DNA of 64,000 nt from Allolobophora icterica (taxonomy: Eukaryota; Annelida; Clitellata; Crassiclitellata; Lumbricidae), in NCBI GenBank assembly GCA_963556255.1, contig OY744611.1:36316985-36380984 (forward strand). Reading direction: 5' to 3'. Numbering within the stretch: the first letter of the stretch is position 1; the number at the start of each line of letters is the position of its first letter. Below, piece after piece: positions 1 to 10,973 of the stretch. Both the position numbers and the translations under genes were made by a program. Below the pieces are notes generated by a model that saw only the letters and a list, made by a program, of their open reading frames with translations, had not been told where the DNA came from and searched no databases.

Positions 1-51
1 GATCACATCTCACAATCATCATCATCGGATCAATAATTATCGGCAAATAAC

Positions 52-510
52 CTTTGTCGCCTTCTCAGCCAAAGAAGGAGGAATAAGACGGCAGCGCTGA
101 GAACCAATCCACCGATTACTCCAACCGCGATTCCAGCGATCGCACCTTCAATTATTAAAAATAAGAAAAAATTAATCTATATTTTCCATATATATATATA
201 TATTTATACAAACATTGTAGTATGTAAAAATTAGTTAAACTAGTACATGATTGAATGCTTGCGTTTGTTAGCGGCCTACATGTTTTAGTCATTCATTCGG
301 TAGACGAAGCCGCAATATTCGTCACAGTCCAGTGGCGTCTAACAATAAGAGGCTGGGAGATCGATCCCGCGGTTGCCAGAAGTAGGGGGAATGTTACTGG
401 TCAGAACACAATTCTAATGAACATTTATAGTATACTTCTTATTTCAGTGTTTAGATGCTGAATTACTGGTGTATATAATAAATTAATTTACAGTTCTGAT
501 TGACTTCTTA

Positions 511-571
<61 letters not shown>

Positions 572-2551
572 CTTGCATCAATAAAAAGGCTACTTACTAA
601 CTAACTAACTTACTTACTTACTTAGTAACAGACCCCGACACGGACCGAGCAGTGCTCACAGTTGAGTCTGTGTTGGACTCAAAGCATGTCGACCGTTATG
701 ATGATAAATTTTATACCTCTTACCGGGTGGCAGACCTGTCGAGTTATTTCCACCAGTTCCACTCGCCAGAGTGGAAATCAAAGACGACGTCGAGGTGTAG
801 GTGGAAAATCCAGTGGATGATGACGATGAGGAGACGACGGAGTATTGGCTGACCGATGACGACGCCACAGAACTCTGTATGGAGGGATTGGACGAAGAAG
901 GAAGAGTAGAAACAGAAGTACGGGAAGGAGAAGTATTTATGGAAAGATAGGACGAAGAAGGAAGAGTAGAAACAGAAGTAAGGGAAGGAGTAGTCTTTAT
1001 GGAAAGATAGGACGAAGAAGGAAGAGTAGAAGATGGAAGGCTCGTATGCTTACCACCTCTGTCTCTGTTCGACTGTCCTGCAAAAAGAAGGCACATTGGA
1101 AGTTTCGTTGGTCGATCTCTACGTGTCTGTGCGAGACTTCCAGTGTTGACCGTCTCCATGTATTCACGAGCATCATATGTGAACGACGAAATTTATCAAC
1201 ATTCTAGAACTCTAGCATCAGTTGGGCAAATAAGAAGGTTCTCGAAAGGCGCTATAAGAATTCTCAGACACTTACCTCAAATTGTCTTATGCTTTACCTT
1301 ACCTCGAGATCTCTACCTCACGAAACGTAAACTTGCCTTTAATTGGATTTTAACAAGCCTTTGAGAAATTGTAAAGTAGGTCTAGGCCTATAGGCCTACG
1401 ATAACTATTACCATTCCCGGCACGATCAAGCCTTTCACGGACATTCCTTAATCAACAATTTTAATTACACTTTAAATTGCTTTAACCAAGTCTCGTGAAT
1501 AAGCTGGTGCCCTGCGCTTAGGTTTCAGATGACGCTTTAGAATTCACATTTAACGGTTACGATTAACCTTGCAAATTTACATCTACTATGGATGTCGTCC
1601 TATTTAGTAGTAGATCTAACCTACTTTTAGTAGATCTAGCCTATTTTAATAGATTTATGTAGTAGATCTAACGTATTTAGTAGATCTGACGTATTTTAGT
1701 AGATTATAACCTATTTAGTAGATCTGCATAGTAGATTAAACCTACTTAGTAAATCTAACCTATTTAGTAGATCTAACCTGTTTAGTAGATTCGTGTAGTA
1801 GGCCTATATAGGCCTATGTAACGTACTTAGTAGATCTAACCGATTTAGTAGATTAACCTATTTAGTAGATCTAACCTATTTAGTATACGGATCTAACCTA
1901 TTTAGTAGATCTCACCTATTTAGTAATCTATATAGTAGATCTACCTATTAGTAGATCTAACCTAATTAGTAGATCCATATAGTAGACATAACCTGGGCCT
2001 ATTTAGTAGATCTAACATATTTAGCAGATCTAACCTATTTAGTAGATCTAAATTAACCTATTTAGTAGATCTAACCTGATACAGTAACAGCGAAGCAACC
2101 AATTAGGAAGAGTTGTTTTATCATTTCGATAATCCGTCAACTTCTTCACGCTTTGGGAAACCAAGTCTTCAAATCGATCCAAATGAAACAAATTATTATT
2201 ATTTTTATTTGATGTAATCAGTTATCACAAACTGTGACACTTCTCACGAAAGGCAGAAGCGACCTTCTTGGCTGTTGGTTAAAAACTTGCTACCTAACAT
2301 ATAATTTGTCCTTCTGTGTAGGCCTATGAATCAGGAAGCGATCGAATATTTACTCGTAGGCTATAACACCTATGCGACCTGTCAGCCTTCGATGCCCTGC
2401 TTAGTGGGCCCTACCGGGGAAAGTCCCTAAACACTGGTCACGATTCAGCGATGCCAACTGTCGTTGACTCGCAATGCATGAAGAACTGAGCCAAGGCTGA
2501 GGAGCGAGTCCTACGTTAAGACTCCCATTGTACGTGCCATTCAGGATTCAT
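52..2551 (-). CDS. Mucin-like single-pass membrane protein, paralog A (partial)
   Basis: Family not recognised. Three minus-strand exons match paralogs B and C: ectodomain exon 2415-2551, Ser/Thr-rich exon 724-1077 and transmembrane exon 52-145. The cytoplasmic exons would lie before the window start. Phases agree at every junction (ectodomain to Ser/Thr phase 1, Ser/Thr to TM phase 1, TM ends phase 2). The Ser/Thr exon has three tandem 20-residue units of the type STLPSSSYLSIKTTPSLTSV and no stop, and its donor reads CCCG|GTAAGA. The TM exon encodes [17 protein letters not shown] followed by LLLWLRRRQR, a typical membrane segment with a basic stop-transfer. In the ectodomain exon, the frame that is open in B has a TGA as its first full codon (AGGA in B, ATGA here), so this copy may be damaged or may use another acceptor. 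The N-terminal and signal-peptide exons were not found. Confidence 0.55.
514..568. repeat. (TA)n microsatellite
   Basis: About 27 uninterrupted AT dinucleotides, inside the intron between the Ser/Thr and TM exons of paralog A. Paralogs B and C lack it at this place. Confidence 0.95.
1493..1573. repeat. Dispersed repeat with GAATAAGCTGGTGCCCTGCGC core
   Basis: This about 80-bp block recurs at 13022-13110 (paralog B, same place) and at 59083-59165 upstream of SHANK. A reversed core is seen near 59734-59754. It is therefore a dispersed element of unknown class, probably a SINE or MITE fragment. Confidence 0.6.
1590..2085. repeat. 19-bp satellite array, copy A
   Basis: About 25 degenerate units of TAGTAGATCTAACCTATTT, each built on the AGATCT palindrome. 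It lies in the intron between the ectodomain and Ser/Thr exons of paralog A. The same array sits in the same intron of paralogs B and C, so it predates the duplication. Confidence 0.92.
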
Positions 2552-3800
2552 CTGAAAGTCATGACGCTTGTTTCATCTAGTCATATGACACTCCGGTGGT
2601 CGTGTCGAATTCATGCCAAGAGGAAGCTCCGTCTGTCCATGGGCATCGGTTGGAATTTTTTAGGGGAGGGCAAAATTTGTGTAGGCGGCAACATTTTTGT
2701 AGGGGGCAGAATTTTTGTAGGGAGAGCAAAGTGACGTTTTTGCATAGAATGAACACAGAACACATGACAACTTTAAAAATAAATAATGGTCAAGGATAAA
2801 TAATTAAATGTTTTTTGCATTGAAAATCGTGTTGGGACTGTTGTAAAAATCATAATAATCAAACGATTTTATTTTTGTAAAATATTTGCAAAATCTGGGA
2901 ATGCCTCGATCCTTGCCCCCACGACGCCTATGTGTCTGTCTGTAGGTAGGCTTGTCTGTCTGTCTATGTGTCTGTTTGTCTGCGGTAACTCCAAAGGATT
3001 TCGTCTGCAACTTCAAACTTCAAAGGATTCCATTGGCAACTACTTAAAAGTAGAAACAACGGATAAGCTTATCCAACGGATAAGCTTATGAGTTAGCGAC
3101 TGACTTAAAGACTTAGTCAACAAGTCACATGTTTACCCACTAAGTCGCTTAGACTTGTCGACTGGCTTTGCCGACTTGCTTTCGATTTCTCTGGTAATCG
3201 GTATGTCTAGTAGTCCACCTATGAATGCCTACCTATTAATGTTAATTAATTAAGCTATTAACAGCCTACTCTACTGAGAGACCGATGACTATGAAACGTG
3301 AATTTATGAAATGTGACAGGCGCATGCGAGCGTTTATAAAAGTGAATAAAATACACGCCTATGTAAGTCCAAGGTTCACAGCGCTGTGCTCGTTCAACCT
3401 GCAGTCCATTTCACATTGATTAATCCAATGTGATTCCAAATTTTTCTCAGAGCAAGACATCCTTACTAAAAAAAAGTCATTCAGTCAACTGCACCTGGCC
3501 TTAATTTATTTTCCTCCATCCAGTTGGTTCTTTGTTTTAATGACGAGCAACGTTCCCGGCATTCAAACAGAGTGTTGCGACTATATCTACACTACTGTGT
3601 GTTTTCAAAATAGTTACAGGCCAATGTCAGCAGTGATATTATATTCAGTAGGCCTACTCAGTAGACCTCTATAGTCGTTCACATTTCTTACCCATTCTGT
3701 CGTTCAGCCGCGGCTTCCCAGAGCAGAATTGGCCAGATTCTGAGATGGCATGGCCAGACCCGTATACAGCCAGTATGAGTGCCTCGTCGTAATTCTCGAG
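2552..3800. other. Segmental-duplicate block upstream of paralog A
   Basis: Non-coding as far as I can see. It aligns with 15541-15720 plus 17330-17880 plus 20040-20540 (unit B) and with 34701-35600 (unit C). It contains a TGTCTG-rich tract near 2933-2985 and the left part of a MITE (about 3425-3724) whose right end is replaced by LINE-derived DNA. Confidence 0.6.
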
Positions 3801-3809
3801 ACGAGGCAG

Positions 3810-5200
3810 TTCTCAGTCATCGCTCCTGCCTCTCAGTCATCGCTCCCAATTCCCTCTCCCGCCTCCGAAGCAGAAGTGTCTCTCCTCCTAAACTCTCTTC
3901 CCAACAAGCAATGCGGACTTGATCATATATCCTCACCTCTCTTCTAAAAGATTGTGCCTATGTCCTCGTTCTTCAATCACCAAAATTATAATTATCAATC
4001 TCTCACTCTCTACCGGCAATTTTCCTATGACCTTTAAGCATTCTATTGTCACTCCCCTTCTCAAAAAAGCAAATCTTGACAAGGAAACCTATCTTCAATC
4101 TTTCCTTCTATTTAAGTTAAATGAAAGAATTGTCCTTTCCCGGCTAAACGACTAACTCTCTTCTAAAACACTTCTTAACCCCACCAATCTGGCTTCACTA
4201 AACATTACTCCACAGAAACTAAGTCTTGCGTCTCTGTACAATAAACTGGTCTCTGCCGTCAGCAACCAACAAGTCTCCCGCCTGTGTCTTCTCGACATCT
4301 CTGCCGCATTCGACACCATCGATCACAACCTCCATCTTAAAACGACTATCTTCTTGATTTGGCGTCTCTGGCACTGCTCTACTCTGGTTCCGGTCCTATA
4401 CTTGTCTTCCCGATCCTTCTATAATAAAGCATCTATAGCCGTTATATGGGGGCCATTTAAACACTCTCTAGTCACTCCCCTTCTCAAAAAAGCAAATCTT
4501 GACAAGGAAAACCTATCCAACTACCGTCCCATCTCCAATCTTTCCTTTCTATCTAAGTTAACTGAACGAATTATTGTCCTTGCTCGGCTAAACGACTACC
4601 TCTCTTCTGATTCACTTCAAAACCCCCACCAATCTGGTTTCACTAAGAAACACTCCACAAAAACTTTAGTTGCATCTAGCTGCAATAAACTGGTCTCTGT
4701 CGTCAGCGTCAGCAAGTCTCCTGCCTCTGTCTTCTTGATATTTCCGCCGCATTTGACACCATCATTCACAGCTTCCTCCTTCAACGATTATCTTTTGGTT
4801 TGGCGTCTCTGGCACTGCTCTACTCTGGTTCTAGTCTTACTTGTCTTCCCGATCCTTCTCTGTTAAAGCTTCCAGCCACTGCTCGCAACCCATCCCTCTC
4901 TCCTGTGGTGTGCCTCAAGGCTCCGCCTGTGTCCACTCCTCTTCATCCTGTTACTGTATACCAACACGCTTAAAACATCTAATAAAATCCTCCTCTGTTG
5001 ACCACCATCTCAACGCAGAGTACGACACCCAACTCCAGATACCCTGTCCGCAAGCTCTTTCTCCACCTCCATCAAACAATTACCCAACGTGGTTAACCTA
5101 ATCTCACAGTGGATGTCATCCTATCTCCTCTGCCTTAACCATTCCAAAACAGAATTCATCATCCTAGACCTTCCTGGTCAAATCAAGAAAATCCCTGACC
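3810..5200 (+). mobile_element. Degenerate L2/CR1-like LINE with internal tandem duplication
   Basis: Broken plus-strand frames give reverse-transcriptase hallmarks: LLNSLPNKQCGLDHI, PLLKKANLDKENLSNYRPIS followed by NLSFLSKLTERI, QSGFTKKHST, CGVPQGS and CLNHSKTEFIIL. A stretch of about 423 bp is present twice in direct orientation: the ACTCCCCTTCTCAAAAAAGC core is at 4051 and again at 4474. Both copies are now frameshifted. The conserved YADD segment is not readable. This is an old, dead insertion found only in unit A. Confidence 0.85.
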
Positions 5201-5234
5201 TTTCCATGCTCGTGGGGTACCGCCTATTGGTGCA

Positions 5235-5730
5235 TCATTTCAATTATGAAATACGTTTTTTGTTAGTAAATTTAATTTTTAAGAATAAAGGCCCTTTTTC
5301 GTCAATTGTATAAATCACCTTGATTGTATAAATTTCAATTTTAAAACCAAAGGCCTATTGTTACGTCACTTCAATTATGAAACACGTTAGGCCTATTTAG
5401 GAACTTTTACAATAAAGGCCTTTGTTACGTCACTTGAATTATCGAAAAGTGTATTGTCGTTATAAGTTTACATTAAGGAAATAAAGGGCTTTGTTACGTC
5501 ATTTCAATTATGAAACACATTATTTAGTAATTTTTAGTTTTATACAATAAAGGCCTTTGTTACGTCACTTCAGCTATGAAAAAGTCTACTTTTATTATAA
5601 CTTTAAATATAGAAAAGAGGTTTATTGTTAAGTCATTCTAATTGTTAAAACAACTATTATTTTTAATCTCGGATTTAGAGAATAAAGGCCTTGGTTACGT
5701 TACGTCATGTAAATTATGAAAAAGGGTGTC
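5235..5730. repeat. Degenerate 70-80-bp tandem repeat with TTACGTCA
   Basis: About six units share the core AATAAAGGCCTTTGTTACGT followed by CACTTCAATTATGAAA. Each contains a CRE-like TACGTCA and an AAGGCC palindrome. No equivalent array is seen in units B and C. Confidence 0.8.
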
Positions 5731-6261
5731 CCGTCCTTTGCGCGCACAACTGCGCGCCGTTAAAAAAAATGCCCGTCAAATGTGCGCCGTCGAAAGCGCG
5801 CGGCATCAACTTACATAATAACCGTTGTACGTCTGTCTGTCCCGTAAACAAACACTATTGTGACGTCACTATACTGCCGCCTTGACGACGGTTGTCTTGA
5901 CGGTTGTCTTGACGACGGCTATAGGCCTATAATATGACGTTATTGTTATCACTGCAATAATAGGCCTAATTGATTTTTATATACCGTGATTTCTCACGGG
6001 CTTACAGCTAGTAGACTATAATTATTGTCCACTTGAATGATAGGGCCTAAACTTGAAACCATTTCCCACCTCGATTGATTAAATCTCTGTTATAATTATT
6101 AATTTACATACACTAATAATGTGTGTGCTCACTAGAAGACGGCAATTTAATATACGGCTGGTCAATTAATAATTATTACATAAATACTATTAGGTTACCG
6201 TCTTTCGCAAGGAACAGGATCACGTTGAGATTATGATCGAACACTATCGAGCAGACAGCCT

Positions 6262-6400
6262 AACTCATCCAGCTTCTAGTTTGAGCTATATTTTCATCGG
6301 CCATCCAACTTCTAGTTTCAGCTCTATTTCATCGCTCATCCAGCTTCTAGTCTGAGCTATATTTTCATCGCTCATCCAGCTTCTAGTTTGAGCTATCCCG
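6262..6400. repeat. 33-bp tandem repeat
   Basis: About four units of CATCCAGCTTCTAGTTTGAG followed by CTATATTTTCATCGG-type sequence. The repeated minus-strand peptide IAQTRSWMSDE is a by-product of the repeat, not evidence for a gene. Confidence 0.8.
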
Positions 6401-6419
6401 TCTCTTGACATCTGACCTA

Positions 6420-7470
6420 TCGACCTGACCTGTTTTAAGGAACGTTTTGAGAATTCGGTGATTGGTTTTGGCGATACGATCGAAAATGTCTCTGAAACGA
6501 TGATCAATATAGCTTTGTTCCTTGTCACATCGTTGTCATGGTTATCGGGCATGTTCCTATATATGCCTATAAGTCTTTCCGTGCCCGTCTGTTTCTATTT
6601 GCCTGTCTGTCTGTGTACATGTCTTTCTGTTCAAATAACAGCGACTGTTAAACGGAGTAACTCTTTATTACAAATCAAACATCCAATCGCTCAATAAATC
6701 AATTTTTCGATCAATCGATCAAACGCCCCAAAACAAAATCATACTCGGAGATTTTCAGAAAAATATACAAGAGGTCCAATTGCCAATCTCATCAAATATT
6801 GTCCGCAGGTACTGTTACTCTTATTAGGCCTACATACATTGAATCTTAAGATTAAATTTGTAACAAATATGTAGGCCTAATTGTTGCAACTAATTGACTT
6901 CATTTCAGGAAATTATTACAATGCCTAAATCCGGGTGGCTAAATTAGGATGACTAAATTAACAAGAGAACACAGGAAGCATAATTATGCAAAGTATCTAA
7001 ATTACATTCGTTTACACATACAACGTAAAGACGAAACATCATAAAATATGTTAACAGCGTTAAGAAGCAAACGATTTACATCAGAGAGAAACTGCTGTGC
7101 AACCAACTCACATCAAACTCAGATCTTAATACAAAAAATTATGAAAAAACTTAAAAAGAAAAAAAACGGTTCCTAAAAACGAGTAAAAATCTGTTTTTGC
7201 TTTGAAACGGAGAGACCAGTACCGTAGGCTAATGATGATGATAGCTACTTCTTCAACTACAAGTGATTATGCTAAAGAAAATACTGATGCCAGAGATGAC
7301 TTAAGACAAACTGAATATGATTATATGAACATTACAAAAAAGCTACTTATTATATACCATACCATCTGCTATCTGGAACAATAACTTTCTAACCACACGC
7401 AACAAAAGCAGCTAATTTCAACTCATAGATAAACGAAATCTATATTTTCACACAGCAGTAACTTACGAAT
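6420..7470. other. Segmental-duplicate block shared by units A, B and C
   Basis: Matches 21140-23080 (unit B) and 36640-37800 (unit C). Shared marks are CAGCGACTSTTAAACGGAGTA, the AACGCCCMAAAACAAAATCA region and GATGATAGCTACT. No reading frame is conserved between the copies, so I treat it as intergenic or intronic. Confidence 0.65.
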
Positions 7471-7559
7471 GTAATAATAATTATTATATTCCTTATTATT
7501 TCAAACCGACAGACGCAGTAAGATTACATTGAAACATGAAAGTACAATCATTAAATACC

Positions 7560-7692
7560 TTAATTAAACACACGGTTTGGCAGCCATGCAAGGCGTCGCC
7601 CTAGAGGGGGGTTACGTGAGTCGATCCGCGTACCGGTACCTTATGCTCTCCTGGCCGTGAGTGTTACCACTACTCTATCCGCCATCCCCCAA
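7560..7692 (-). repeat. Possible tRNA-derived SINE insertion
   Basis: On the minus strand, GGATAGAGTAGTGGTAACAC looks like a tRNA A-box region and GGATCGACTCACG like a decayed B box. The segment from about 7470 to 7692 is absent from the aligned position in unit B (near 23082), so it is an insertion. Its class is uncertain. Confidence 0.4.
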
Positions 7693-7764
7693 TATAGGCT
7701 AGCAAACATTAAGAAGTCATATCAGACTGTAAAGTACACGTCATATCCATATAGGCCTACTGTA

Positions 7765-7973
7765 CAGGGCTGTAGTGGTAAAATTAGAGGTGAGTACACG
7801 CTAACGGTTAGTTTTCCGAAACAAATTAGAGGTGAGTATACGCTTCAGTATTTTGTGAGTATACACTACAGTATTTTAATATAAATAAATATAAATATTT
7901 TGTGAGGTGAGTATACGGTCTCTAGAGGTGAGTATACGCTGTATACCCGCGTATACCCTCGACTACAGCCCTG
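7765..7973. mobile_element. hAT-type MITE, CAGGGCTGTAGT family, copy 1
   Basis: Starts CAGGGCTGTAGT and ends ACTACAGCCCTG, with internal repeats of GAGGTGAGTATACGCT. Unit B keeps an empty site at about 23143 (ATAGGCCTACAGAGAAAACTG), and GGCCTAC is duplicated here. Non-autonomous. Confidence 0.85.
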
Positions 7974-8531
7974 GGCCTACAGAAAAAACTGATTTACAAT
8001 CAATAACAAGTAAAAAGAATCTCTAGTGAGCTGAACGATTCAACAACAGACAATGGAATCCTAAATCTCCGAAGGACCACAACGAATGCCCACGCATTCT
8101 TTGGTGACTTAGGTACAGCATAGGGCCTACAAGGCCCTACATAATAAACATAGATGTAAATTACAAAAGCGATTTCAATTTGAATATTATTGCATAGAAT
8201 AACAGCGTCCAGAATCAAACTATTATAATCATAACTAGTGTATTAACCCGTCATAAATTATTACGTGACGACAGTGTATCATTATAGGCCTATATGTATC
8301 GTTGGCTAAAATGCTCTGCTCGCCGTCGTCAAGACGACCGTCGTCAAGACGGCAGTATAGTGACGTCACAAACGGTTTCACAATAGAACAGAAAGCGTTA
8401 TACGACGGACAAATTTGCATATAAGGAAACTATATGATTGTATAGATTATGTACATCACCACAAAATCTATTGCACAGTTCTAACGTCTCCCAAAGAAAT
8501 TACTCGTGTAAATCTGTCCCCTTCGCTTTCA

Positions 8532-10908
8532 TCATCTATACATGGTATTTTCCACTAGGGTTACTTCAGAAATTGACCCCCTGGAATTCGAATCAATGTC
8601 CGTCGCTGACGTCATCGCTTCGTTGGAAATTCCGCTCACGTGATCGTCAATCTGTGTCGTAGGTGTGACGATTTCGTATTGTGACGTCATAAAACCATGA
8701 TTGGTCGATCCACTGTCTATAATAATTATTAGCATCTTAGCATATTGGTATTATTAGCATCAATGTGCTTTTATCGTAGATGCCTGTATAAGCTGCGCTA
8801 TTTAACAGGCGTCCATGGCTGTATGAGAGTCTGTATCTATGACTACAATGCATGTAGTTCTTTAAAGTTTAAACTATAACAAGCAAATACAGGTTTGGGT
8901 TTAATCATCTAACCGTTAGATTCTAACGAGGTCTGTGGGAACGCGCAAATCAACTATCAAACAGAGAATACCTTACGCGACTTGAATACATAATTCCTAG
9001 TTTCATTTGACACTCCTGGTCAGTGGCGGCGATCTTGTTTGACAGGTGGAGGGGACATTTTTGAACTGAGCTGGTCAAAAAGGTTTTGAACTGATCTGGT
9101 CAAAAAAGAGTTTTGAACTGATCTGGTAAAAAAAGGGGTAAATAATTTGATGAACTTTTTTGGTGTTTCTTTAAGAGTTGGGGGTCCGATGTATGGCGTG
9201 CCTCCCCCCCCCCACTGTTAAAGGTGGGGTCTTGTCCCCTCGATCCCGGGATCGCCGCCCATGCTCCTGGTTTTGAACGGTGCCCATAGCTGAATCAGCA
9301 GTCAGAGGATATGGGCAGAAAAAGACGTTGCTCTATATATAGGCCCTCTAGACTCTATAGACTTTAATTACTAAAGGCCACTGGTTTATTGGTCAGAGCA
9401 TTGAACGATTCCCCCACTCATCCTCTGCAACAATAATAAGAACATGCAGTTTGCGAGTCCTCTTCGTGATTAGTCATGCGAGACTACAGACATTTCCAGT
9501 CATGGAATAAGTTGCCTAACAACCTTAGACATTAGCTTCTCAGCCTCTCTTTGTCTCTCTTCCGCAAACGCTTGAAGACCATTTTGTTCGATCGTGGTTT
9601 CATTATGTTAGGTCGGGAGTGCCTCTGATGAGTCTCTCTTAAGTGGCGCTATATAAATTTGCAATTACCATTACCAATAAACGTTGCTTAAATGCCCACA
9701 GCCTCGCAATATTGGGCGACACTTGTACTGCTATCCAGGGCTGTAGTGGTGAAATTAGAGGTGAGTACACGCTACCGGTTAGTTTTCCGAAACAAATTAG
9801 AGGTGAGTATACGCTACAGTATTTTGTGAGTATACGCTATAGTATTTTAATATAAATAAATATAAATATTTTGTGAGGTGAGTATACGGTCTCTAGAGGT
9901 GAGTACACGCTGTATACCCGCGTTTACCCTCGACTACAGCCCCACTGCTATCTCAAGACTATAAATATGGCACTTAACCATAAGATCAACCCTGTTACGA
10001 AGGAATTTGAAGTGAGGTCGGTGAGGTCACAGTGCAGTGTGATGTGCGCGATTATATTTAGGAAATAATGATAAACGGAGACAAAGTAGTAGGCTCTATC
10101 ATTCGAAGCATGGATGGTGAGGGATCCTTCTGGCATAGGCGTAATTTGGACTGGTAAAAGTAGTCAACATGTTACGTTAAGGGTTATAATTACTTACCCG
10201 TTTCATCGATGACGGCGTATTGGTGTTCGGAGGTCGGTCTCTGGACAGACGGAAATTCATAGGAGTCATTGGGAACGGTTGCAGCAACAGATTTCGACTT
10301 CTCTTGATGCCTACGGATGAGGGAGATAGAAAGACACGCAACGATAATTATTATTCTTTATTGTGCCGTTCCGTTGTAATTAACTTAACTCATTTAATTG
10401 TAGAATAAAATATTCAAAGTGACGTACGAGTTATTTGAATGTAGTGAAGTTGCAACAGTCTATCTCTTACCATATAATATTGCAGCAGCAGCATCGTCAT
10501 CATCAGCGTCATCATCATCATCATCATTGTCGTCGTCATCATCATTGTCGTCGTCGTCAGTATCATCATCATTGTCGTCGACATTACTATTATCATCGTC
10601 GTCTTTTTATACATCTAACCTGAGCTAATCCGGAAATTTCTATAGCGCCCCAATCGTAATGTACAAGGCATAAATCGATGGTCGTGCCTCAGTAAAATAG
10701 CATTCCATTACCGCGATCCAAAGGAGAGATCTAGGTAGTCCAGATCAGTCTTCGAGTCCAGAAGACGGGCTACGGAGGAGGGGGAATGCAATTAAGCCAT
10801 TGGAAACAGACGAGGAACATCCTAGGAACCACCTATTCAATCAATCGTCATCATCACCTTCAACTTTTTTACTTTAATCGTCAATGGACAAGCTTATCAT
10901 CAGGTATT

Positions 10909-10973
<65 letters not shown>

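Noticed and set aside
2804..3016. RQTDRQTHRQT minus frame
   Set aside because: TGTCTG simple repeat; frame not kept in units B and C.
10198..10200. Cytoplasmic exon ending in a stop (DETGK stop) as the true C terminus
   Set aside because: The GK stop is formed by the GTAAGT donor itself, and the next exon continues in phase; it is kept only as a possible unspliced isoform.
10414..10628. Poly-Ser, poly-His and poly-Met frames
   Set aside because: Imperfect trinucleotide repeat; not conserved as protein in unit C.
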